DNA of 64,000 nt from Kappaphycus alvarezii. Its lineage: Eukaryota > Rhodophyta > Florideophyceae > Gigartinales > Solieriaceae. The position numbers and the translations under genes were made by a program. Below, piece by piece: positions 55,411 to 64,000 of this stretch. The stretch is from positions 1,488,001 to 1,552,000 of the forward strand of contig NADL03000481.1 in assembly GCA_002205965.3 (NCBI GenBank). The letters run 5' to 3'. A model generated the notes under the pieces. It saw only the letters and a program-made list of their open reading frames with translations, had not been told where the DNA came from and did not search any database. Numbering within the stretch: the stretch's first letter is position 1; each line of letters begins with the position of its first letter.

Positions 55411-57454
55411 CTAAAATTTTTGAATTTCATACACAAGACGATAGTGCTGCTGGAAGCAGTAGCGTCCGCTATCTCCGTGACATATAAATAATTCCTTCTT
55501 AACTGTGCGAAAGCATCCATTTCACTCATGTTTAGTGGTCTTCTGATTACAAAATTTGCATTGCGATTGGCGCGCAAAATTTGTCTTCTTACCATTCAAA
55601 ATGCGTTTTCTTATTGTTGTCACCAGGTGAATTCCAACAATACTGGCACGTTCATCTGTCGTTCCTTCATCTTCAGAAGTCTGACGAGCTTTGGTTCTCA
55701 TTTCATTCACATTATTGTCAATAATGCCCTCTGCAATCTCACAATAGAACTCATTATGAGACATTGATTCACGATATAACAGACCTGTATTGTATCACTT
55801 GCAGGCATACATAAAAAATTTTGCAGGAATGTTGTGTTCACCCGCACTGATCGTTCAATAACCTCGAATTTCCTTTCCAAATTCAGGTCATCCTGACGAC
55901 AGCGGTTTTGGCGGTCTACCCCAGCACAGGTACGGTAATACTTTTCGCAAACCGTAGGATTATCTATTTCCGAACTTAAAAGCTGTGGTAGTTTTTGCAA
56001 TAGATCTCCATCGTTCGGCGTAAATTAGAGTTCCAGCAGTGAGTGTCCCATACGCACTGACGAAGTATCTTATCGATGGGTCAACCAAAATGACTGCTGC
56101 GATTTTCACCTTGCCATCTGTGGTAGTTGTCATTGCTGTGTGCTCACCTTGGTTGGCAATCTTCTGACCTGAAAGATGTTCCGTCGCAATTTATCGATTT
56201 GAATTCTAGACCAATCCGATATAACGTGAGCCCTTCTCCAACAAGGCCTCCGCTGCCTGAACGGAGGAAAATAAAAAATCCCGACAAAAAAATATACTTG
56301 ATCCAGAACATGGCTCCACAAGCCCCATCACAGCTCTTTTTAGTTGTAAAAATACCGAATTAGAACCTTCAGTGTCTTCAGAAGACTTACAAATCTTGAG
56401 GTTAATAATTATACCACTTTCTTCACATGCAGCAATACGAAGCTGACAACCATTTCCGGGTTTCCTGTCAATTGCGACGTAGTGTGGAAGTCTTTTTTAG
56501 TAAACTTACTGCCAATTCAATACCATCGTGACATACATTCATCTACAAAAATTGAATCTGACGACTTCATATGGGGGTGCTGATGTTCATTGATAGCTTC
56601 AACAAAGTCGCTGACCAGACTCCAACGCCTCTTAGGACTAGATTATCCCTCCTCTGTAAGAGTTTTAGATTTTGAAAAAGAAATTTAACGGCGGAGAATT
56701 TGAAACCTTTTACGTGGCACGACATTTCCAAAATTTGGACTCCGTATGTACTTCGACGGAGAAGAGCTACCCACAAGGTCCTTCGGGCGCCAAACTCGGA
56801 ACACGCCATGAGAACCAGAACCCCAAAAAATCCCAAAATTTCACCTGCTATACATGGAATCAAAGCATTACCTTCCAAAGTGAAGTTTGTAGAGAAGAAA
56901 ATTGAGGAAATGAATTGCACTGGAAACATCCACATAAAATACTGATATGGTGTCATACTCTGGGGAGCAGTTCCTGCAAAAACGAGCTTATTCACTGATA
57001 CATGCACTTTCCAACGTCTCTATGTGATAGGCCCATTCAAATTTAGCATTATCTCGTTTCGAGTCCACTCTCTGCCATATGCAACTGCTTTTGACCAACT
57101 AGATTCCTCGCTTACTGTCCTTGCACCTTCAAAATGAGCTTCTTCGATGCGATTTTGGCTTGTACTCGGCATTATGCTTGGGCTCCTACTCCTATCACAT
57201 TCCGCGGGATTGTCGGTCTCCACTGACGAACTTCCTTGAATCTGGACTTTTGCTTCTGTTGTCCCAGGTGTAATTTAGTTGGACATCGAACAGGCTTAAT
57301 CTTCCACAGGAGGAGCATTTATTTCTCTGACACTCGATAGGTGAATCGCCAACTGTTTAGGACCATCCAACATCTCCCACTTACTGACCATCATTCTCTG
57401 AAATCTTCCACCCTTGGTCACATTTTCGATTCCTACGACTGTTCCTGACACCAT
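55411..57454 (-). pseudogene. piggyBac-type transposase (DDE_Tnp_1_7) with zinc-ribbon tail
   Basis: From ATG 57454 (MVSGTVVGIENVTKGGRFQR) through REWTRNEIMLNLNGPIT and TPYQYFMWMFPVQFIS, EILGFFGVLVLMACSEFGAR, RWSLVSDFVEAINEHQHPHM, FVDECMSRWY (first acid block), LPHYVAIDRKPGNGCQLRIA, EALLEKGSRYIGLV and KYYRTCAGVDRQNRCRQDDL to SVRVNTTFL. The tail holds CKFCNQKTTKH, then CHGDSGRYCFQQHY, a piggyBac zinc-binding domain, ending at TAG 55411-55413. The block order matches piggyBac-like proteins of oomycetes. TAA, TAG and TGA stops and about four shifts break it. Flanking TTAA sites and ends were not identified. Confidence 0.75.
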
Positions 57455-57752
57455 TTTTGTCTTCCAACGGGATCTATACAGCCTATTATACTTTACGTCA
57501 GATGTAAGTAAGCGCTAATTGGTGTTAACCCTAATTCCTGAGAGCAGACGTCCGTCGTTTGATATCACCATTTTGAAGGGGATTTGAGTCGGATAGCGGG
57601 AACGAAATATTTGTCTAAGCCAGTAAGAGTGCGAAAGCTCTGAATGGAAACTTTTCACTGGTAGAAAAGACCTAAGACCAAAATGTGAGGCTAAAAAAGG
57701 CGGTAAGAAAAGTTTCGAATTTAATATTTTCGTTGCTATAAAATTTCATCAA

Positions 57753-57780
57753 TTGATGAAACTTGTCGAATAGACACTAG
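57753..57780 (-). repeat. Right member of a terminal-inverted-repeat-like pair
   Basis: CTTGTCGAATAGACACTAG at 57762-57780, inverted match to 51695-51713; the adjoining TTGATGA matches the inner part. Confidence 0.5.
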
Positions 57781-58500
57781 AGCTTGAGAGTTGTTTTGTG
57801 ACAGCGGCAAAAATGGCACATTTATTGATATTTTATGCACTGTCTACCGTGGCCGCCTCAAATACGAAAAATTAATGAGCACATCCAGATTTAGTAACGT
57901 CTTCCAAAAAAATAACAGATGACCAGAATAACGGAAAACTTGACATCTGTAAGAATGTACTACTGCAGCTCTACATTTGAAAAAAGTCGGTCAGTTTTGT
58001 ATACACCAATTCAATTCCGAAATGTGCCGCTCTTTTTCGGTACAGTGCAGCACATCAACCATTCAGCAATATCAAATCTTTTACTGACTTCCTTTCCCGT
58101 CATTCGCTCCTATTACGCCCATCTACACACTGCTCTGGCCCCTATTGGCTGAAGCCGCAGAAAATGCAGAGACTTAAGTCAGAAAATTTATAGCACGCAA
58201 AAAAGCTGGAGCATTCTGATAAAGAGACTGATAAGACTTCCTCTTTCTTTGACAACTACGATACCGGGGGTTCCAGCAGTATTAGAGAGATGAATAGCTT
58301 CTCCACCGCAGAGTTTTGTGCCATATGTAATCACTACTCCGATTTGATCACTAGCAACTATGTACAATGTGGGCCGTGGTAAACGTGCCCAATTTACCGG
58401 CGAAAATGTTTTTCATGACAATTACCACACTTAAGCATGGAGGTGTGGGATTTTCTTGGAAAAATGTTTGGGATCTCTGGTCCGAGATTTGAACCCACCG
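57781..58500. other. AT-rich stretch without a recognised gene
   Basis: Short frames only (77 residues at 57919-58152, no known motif). Confidence 0.4.
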
Positions 58501-59372
58501 TCCCAAGTTTTATTTATCTGGTATCAGAAGCTTTAAGTGCATTGTAAACCTGGGTGAAGAACGGAAGATTGAGAAACTGACAGAGAAGGGGAAATTGTTC
58601 AAGAACTTCCCGTACGCTCGTTATGCCACCTATGTAACTTTTCAGCAACGCAATGGGCCTGATTGTTATATGCAAAATGGTAAGAAATATTTCAGTGGTA
58701 AACAAAAATTATATGGAGTAAACGTTGAAGTATCAGTGGTATTAATTAAATTAGCAATAGGACGCAGTACCGTATTCCCAGGGTCAGTTGCAGAAATATA
58801 CATTATGCATCAAATGGTTGATTGGTGCGATACGGAATGCCAAAAAAGGGTCACAGAGATGGATTTGGAAGATGATGGTATTGGCTTTGTTGAATACAAA
58901 GGGACTTGGGCCATTGTTGCGGACAAGGGATATGAGATGGCAATGTATTTTTTGTGGGTTGTGAACCCGCAAAAAAAGCCTCACAGTGGTGGCCTTACTA
59001 AAGATCAATTTGCGTTGAACAAGACAGATGCATCCGGCAAGATTATTGTTGAATTTTTTTGGGCGTTTATGTGGACTGCCAACTGTGTTTTCTAGCAAGT
59101 AGAGATGGTAGGAAAAATCCACTGTGCGATGCTTATTCTGTCTGTAATTTGGCTTGACTTGATTGCATTTTTTTTGGAGTCCGCTTCATGCATCCGACCT
59201 GCTTCTGTTTACTACAGTGAAGAACAAATTGTATGCAATTAGAAAAGATTTAGTTGCGAAGCGGGCAAGAGCGCATGCGAAGTATCGAAATAAGCGTCGC
59301 AGAAGGATGGATGTAGAGTACAGATCAATTGCGCACGCGCATTACCCATCGGAATCTAAATATATAGAGTAG
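58501..59372 (+). pseudogene. Harbinger-related DDE transposase, copy 2 (inactive)
   Basis: Same protein family as 5546-6933. YARYATYVTFQQRNGPD shows Tyr in place of the first catalytic Asp (copy 1 has TDVTFQQ). KKYFSGKQKLYGVNVEVSV, FPGSVAEIYIM, WAIVADKGYEM (second Asp kept) and KIIVEFFWAFMW (Glu kept) follow. After a shift TAG, TAG, TAA and TGA stops interrupt the end, which matches copy 1 at RARAHAKYRNKRRRRMDVEY. Comparison with copy 1 puts two of these TAG codons at Trp and Lys positions. Confidence 0.7.
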
Positions 59373-60318
59373 TGAAGTTTTTAGTCATTTCTGCCATTTT
59401 CAGATACATTCACCTGCTGCTTAGTAAATTTGATTTATTGATGAGAAATAGCCTTAAATACGTATGAAGGAGGCATTAATTTGCCCGTATGGCTTTTGAG
59501 TTATGTTTTGTCGCCGCACGATTGAGATTGACTAATTCCATACTTAGTGGACAAATGTGTTTGAGACTTACTGGTGATGACTAGCAATACTGAGTTTGTT
59601 TTGCAGGCCAAGAAATACACGTGTTTAATTTCTGAACTTTTAATTAACAAACTCGAACGTTCCCATCATTAACGCATTTTTCACAACCGCGGTGTTAGTT
59701 CACATTGAATGTGATACTTACTAGGAATAAACGTTAAAGGCTTCAAATAGCTGCGTGATTACCGTGTTCTGTAACTCTTGGGCCGTTATCATTTTACTGA
59801 CGCCTGTTACTTTAATTATATTGGCGTAATGCCTGTACTTTGGAAATGAATTCCTTTCTATCTAGATCCAGCGAAGAAACAACTAAAAAAGAAACTTCAT
59901 TTATTGATATCATTTGCCGGTAATTCAACAACGTCAGCAATTACTTTGGATGGATCCATTTTGGTAGTGGTACTGAAAGCAAAAAGCATCCGGGGCATGG
60001 GATTAGCCTAGGTGTTATTCCCTATTAGGGAACAAAATTGCTTCCATGAGTTAATGCTTTCAGATTGAAGTTTTTACGGACTCTTTAAGCTCCAATATGC
60101 CACTCTAGTTGATTAATTCAACTTTATACTACATAACTGTTAAAAATCCAGCTGTGATTCTTAACCTCGAGAAGGATATAAGCCCTCAGCATCAGTATCG
60201 GTCCTTATCTGACTCTTTGGACGGACTCTAATGCCCAATCGGCCACTTTTCAGCAAGAAAATCCTTGAATACATGTCTTAACTCACCGTACAATGTAATA
60301 TCCCATATTGTGCAAATA
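59373..60318. other. AT-rich stretch without a recognised gene
   Basis: No open frame worth reporting and no recognised repeat. Confidence 0.5.
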
Positions 60319-60813
60319 ATGTACAATTTTTTGTGTGCCTTATCATTCTGTAGGGGCAGCACTATAGAAATTTACGCACAAAGTGGTGAAAGCATCTTGG
60401 TACGATTGATGAGCCACCGATATCTATGCATGGAGATTGCAGCCGTCAAAGTCAGTGAAAACTGCGACCATCTCATTAAAAATAAGAAAGGAACCAAGAA
60501 ATATCATAGGGTCTACATTATCCAAAACAATATGAATGATGTTTGCAACAGCACAAATACCAGAAAGTTTAAGAGATTTGTATGGAAAAGAAAGTATGAG
60601 AAATACCAAAAAGCTTCAAGAGAATATTGCACTTATTATGGTATTAGAGGCGTTGAGAACCAATTACAGAAAATTAGATCCTCTGCAGCCCAAGCGAGGA
60701 ACGTGTTTCTCGCCCGAACCCAACTAAGCACAGAGAAAGTTACTGCATATCTTAGTATCCTGCTCCTTACCCGGAGAGAAGGGACCATAAACCCGCACAT
60801 TAGGGCCGCTTGA
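60319..60813 (+). CDS. Unrecognised 164-residue ORF with weak FGF-like pattern
   Basis: The longest frame in an AT-rich stretch of 3 kb. From ATG 60319 the product starts MYNFLCALSFCRGS, continues IEIYAQSGESILVRLMSHRY with LCME, a Cys after SEN and KKYHRVYI, then a basic region KFKRFVWKRKYEKYQKASRE, and ends near INPHIRAA. Spacing and residues around RYLCM and the following Cys recall the core of fibroblast growth factors, but loops are missing and I cannot verify this. It could equally be a chance frame in transposon debris. Confidence 0.2.
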   Translation: MYNFLCALSFCRGSTIEIYAQSGESILVRLMSHRYLCMEIAAVKVSENCDHLIKNKKGTKKYHRVYIIQNNMNDVCNSTNTRKFKRFVWKRKYEKYQKASREYCTYYGIRGVENQLQKIRSSAAQARNVFLARTQLSTEKVTAYLSILLLTRREGTINPHIRAA

Positions 60814-62475
60814 AATATAATATTTCTTGAAATATATTTCTTAGAGAAATAATACGTTACGGAACTTATGGTTCATCCATTTCTGATTAAATGGACGTTG
60901 ACAAAACTAAAAAAGCTATTGACATCGAGTAAAACATAGAACCATTTAAACGAAAGTAGAGGACTGCGATTATTCCAACGAATCTAACAATAACTTTTAG
61001 TAATGAAAGATACCGAAATCATTAGAGGAATTTATACATCAAAAAAATCTTGTTCAGGTTATAGAGAAGTTCAATTAACCACTACGACCATTATTTCAAT
61101 TTCTTGTTATCAGAACTTGTTAAAATAGTGCATGCATAGACTATAGAGTACGTTTTCAACAGCGACAAGGTCGACTGAAAATGATAAGTAAGGCACACCT
61201 TCGGCAACTTATCTACGATGAAGGTAAATGATTTTCTCAAGCAATATGAGAATAACCAAAGAATCCTCTGAATTGAAAAGCCTTAAACCCCTAGTGGGAA
61301 TAATTGGTTGCTCATATTGGGTAAAAGCCATCGAAAATGTAATTTTCACTTGAGCAAGAAGCATTCGGGTATTACCCATACTATTTCTAGTAGTAAAACG
61401 ATTAATGTTTACTCCGCCAAGTAATTATGAGCTTGCAATTCAATTACGATACCACAAGAAACACATAAATTGGCCTGTTATTTATAAATGATAGTCTTGT
61501 GAGAGATTTTAATTTATTAATTGCTAACTTCTCCTTAATGTAGACTTTTTTGGTCTTGATAACGATTGATGCAAAAAATTGGTTTTTAAATATTGCCATA
61601 ACATTTGGTAAACGGCAACGATTGACTTCCTTCATTAGAGCTATAAATAAAAAAAAGTTCAGCTAAGTTCAGAACAATATCTCGCAAAAGCAGCTGTAGG
61701 ATATTATTTACAACAGCGCCCACTTTGTTCGGCGGACCCTCCGCAAATATTATATGGATGGGTGCTTTAACCATGTAAGGTACACTGTTCTATTGGACTA
61801 CAGCTTGAGGTTATTAGCTATTAGCTTCCATATCTTCTTTCTTTTTTTCGCTGTTTTCCTAGGTGGAATGTCTAGGTGAATCAGCTTCACGTGCCGTATA
61901 CCTTTCAGTAATCTTCTGTTTATGGATTCCACAACATCTAGCACTTGAGATTGTGCAAAACCACCCTGGTTATGGTTAGCACAGAGGAGCTCGTTAAACT
62001 TTTATAACACTCTCCTGAAGAGTGAATTCTCTACTTAAAACGTTCTCCCGTAGTAATGAAAAGAGGAGGAGAGCACGATACAAAAAAAACCAACAACATT
62101 TTCCATTGACTTTACGCGTCTTCATCCTTGGGAATCCTGGTAATAATTTTGGTATGGGATCCTGAGCGATGAATGTACCGGTAAATCGAAAGTTACATAT
62201 ATACAACCCATCCGTCGGTGGACAAGTGTTAAATGAAAATATTACTTCTCATTATTAGGCCTCTTGTTGAAAACTGGGATTTACATCAAAGAACCGACAA
62301 CTACGCAATGCTAAAGTCTTTGCAGAGGTTTAAATTACACATAATGCTCTATGCAGTAGCTTTGAAATATTGCATTTATTCATAAAATTTTCGGTTATTT
62401 CTTAGTGGACCCGGTCAGCACAGAAGATATTAGACTACAGAAGAAATTAGACTACAGAACAGTAAATGAGATGTT
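60814..62475. other. AT-rich stretch without a recognised gene
   Basis: Small frames at 61444-61774 and 61994-62206 show nothing known. Confidence 0.5.
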
Positions 62476-64000
62476 ACGAATAATTGCAATTGTGATTACC
62501 TCCCGGGATTTATGATTCGGTTTCCGCTCATTCATTCCACAAATAAGGGAAATTACAGTCGCCTCGCCGGTGGCGCCGGGGCGAAAGCGGGTGGATCTTC
62601 TGTTGGTACTCAAGCAACACCCAGTAAACCTACCTAGCTACCAGGAGTTTCATCGAACTCAAGGAAATCAACCAACCTCCTGGAGGTATTTGTGCCCTTC
62701 CTCCTTACATTGCCTTCACGAAGAGCCCCTGCAACGTGCGTGCTGCAGATTGGCTACTCATCACTCTCGCCCTGTCCCTTTACCCGCCACTACCGCCGCG
62801 CTTCACCACAGTTATGGGCCTAGTAGGTTCGTCTTCGCAAGTTCGCGGTCATCTTGACCCGCCGCGCTACTCTCCAGGATCTTCAGGAGTACTGTCGTCG
62901 AATTGCTCGCTGGACCGACGAGATCAAAGCTGCCACCTAGCTTGGTTCCGAAAAGGTTTAAAAGAAAATCCTTGCGAATCTGGGACGTCAGCTCTACGAA
63001 TTTCTTCCCAGCTCCCAGCAGTAAATCATCAATAGGGATCAAGGTCACTGTAGGATTGACTACAAGCAATCTGATCAGATCACCGATGTCAAAGATATTG
63101 TTGATCTCATTGCTGCCAATCGTTCCATGGCCGTTGTCTCCCGCCTGATCAAATCGTTCAATAAGGTCACCGCTTACACTCGTGGTGTCAAGAATAAGGA
63201 AAAGCTTTCGAATTTCGCCTCTCGTTTCCATGGATTGGCTTTTGAGCATCTTATGAAATCGAACAGCACCGCTCCGTCGCAGGTTGTAGAGATCTTGGCA
63301 ATCAACCTTCTCAAAAATGCAAGGCTTCCTGGGACTACCCTCACTAATGCTACTATGCAACTAATTTCTCGTATAGAAATTCGTGCCAAGAACGAAGCTC
63401 AGAATCAGACGAAAGTCATTAATCTCAAGGGTACGCAAGGTGTACAGAAGGTAATGGAATGTTTGAACAATATGAACGATCCGGTAAAACTCGGTCGCTG
63501 TTAAAACAAGAATAAAAAGTGCAGGCTTGGATTTATTCTTCTGAAGAATAAGGTCAAGGAGATGAGCAATTTATTTTCAGCTGCTCTCTAGGAACTTTCG
63601 CCTGAACTCTCCACCGATGCAGAGCTCAAGGATCCTGTGGAAGCAATCAAGAAATCCAAGCAGAAACCATAAACTCTGTATCTCCGCGATGCCGTGGACG
63701 TTTTGAGCAATCAATAAGTTGCCACTACCCCGTCGCCTGCGATGGATGAAATGCTCGTTGAGAGACCCGTCTCACGAAAAGTTCAGAATGCCCAAATCCC
63801 AGTGAAGAAGTCTTAACAGGATGATCACAAGTCAGCAGACAAGGAATCTGGGAATCGAAAGGTTAAAGAGCGCAAGCGTCACAACCGCAATCGTCCTTCC
63901 ACTACGGACAAAAAGCCCGTTTCTGTTTCGACTGCGGTGATGACGGTCACCTTTGAGGCGATGATAGCTGTAAGCAGATGGGTTACCTCAAGAAAAAAGA
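62476..64000 (+). pseudogene. Retrotransposon gag with zinc knuckle, 11 in-frame TAA/TAG codons, runs off the window
   Basis: One frame (codons starting at 62521, 62581 and so on) reads as a coherent protein to about 63910. Helical gag-like blocks include LQEYCRRIARWTDEIKAA, ITDVKDIVDLIAANRSMAVV, LSNFASRFHGLAFEHLM and VVEILAINLLKNARLPGTTL, then a basic stretch KVKERKRHNRNRP. One lost base near 63912 moves to RFCFDCGDDGHL and GDDSCKQMGY, a CCHC zinc knuckle (C-x2-C-x4-H-x4-C) with a TGA inside. Stops in the main frame are at 62635, 62821, 62824, 62938, 62959, 63022, 63502, 63589, 63670, 63715 and 63814, all TAA or TAG. The polymerase part would lie beyond the window. Confidence 0.6.

Noticed and set aside
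62476-63910. A host genetic-code change inferred from the TAA/TAG-rich gag
   Set aside because: MED17 ends in TAA and the oxygenase gene in TAG, with no in-frame TAA/TAG inside host genes, so the host appears to use the standard code. The pattern is kept only as a property of the element.
1-64000. CRISPR arrays, bacterial operons, prophage
   Set aside because: No regularly spaced repeats with unique spacers and no prokaryotic gene organisation were seen.

Overview
This window looks like nuclear DNA of an intron-poor, transposon-rich eukaryotic alga. A red alga (a Chondrus-type floridean seaweed) is my best guess, and it is an inference. Host genes are compact, almost intronless and partly in tight pairs. 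One clear spliceosomal intron carries GTATGT, TACTAAC and CAG. There is no bacterial operon structure. Most of the DNA is made of mobile elements of many classes, as expected for the repeat blocks between gene islands.

Host genes lie in three islands. At 0.3-3.0 kb is a diverged 2OG-Fe(II) oxygenase-family gene. At 14.5-21.2 kb are an EF-hand plus TKL-type protein kinase (minus), uroporphyrinogen decarboxylase (plus) and a Dsc3/TMUB-like ubiquitin-domain membrane protein (minus). At 26.0-32.1 kb are an organellar Era GTPase (minus), a Mediator subunit 17 gene (plus) and a plastid-type xylulokinase (plus). Era and MED17 are divergent. MED17 and xylulokinase are 64 bp apart, and the MED17 stop lies inside a TATA-like box of the next gene. 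Nearly every host gene is interrupted by single-base frame breaks, mostly losses, between otherwise well conserved segments. That looks more like consensus error than pseudogene decay, but the sequence alone cannot settle it.

The other regions are mobile elements. Decayed non-LTR reverse transcriptases lie at 4.2-5.0, 9.9-12.7, 21.6-25.6 and 50.1-51.5 kb. A near-intact non-LTR element with a restriction-like-endonuclease-type tail (34.7-38.8 kb) sits between two direct repeats of about 360 bp. A DIRS/tyrosine-recombinase retrotransposon lies at 39.4-43.7 kb. A Tc1/mariner element (44.6-46.1 kb) lies at the centre of a 330-bp-arm palindrome. Two PIF/Harbinger elements, each with a partner gene and a convergent transposase, lie at 46.7-48.9 and 51.9-53.8 kb. 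Two copies of a Harbinger-related DDE transposase lie at 5.5-6.9 and 58.5-59.4 kb, a piggyBac transposase at 55.4-57.5 kb, and a retrotransposon gag with a zinc knuckle at the right edge. From about 51.6 kb onward the DNA becomes clearly AT-richer and holds no recognised host gene.

GTAC-rich palindromic motifs (cores TACAGTAC and GTACTGTAC) recur in clusters in the intergenic DNA. In-frame stops inside the decayed elements are mostly TAA/TAG, most strikingly in the right-edge gag.
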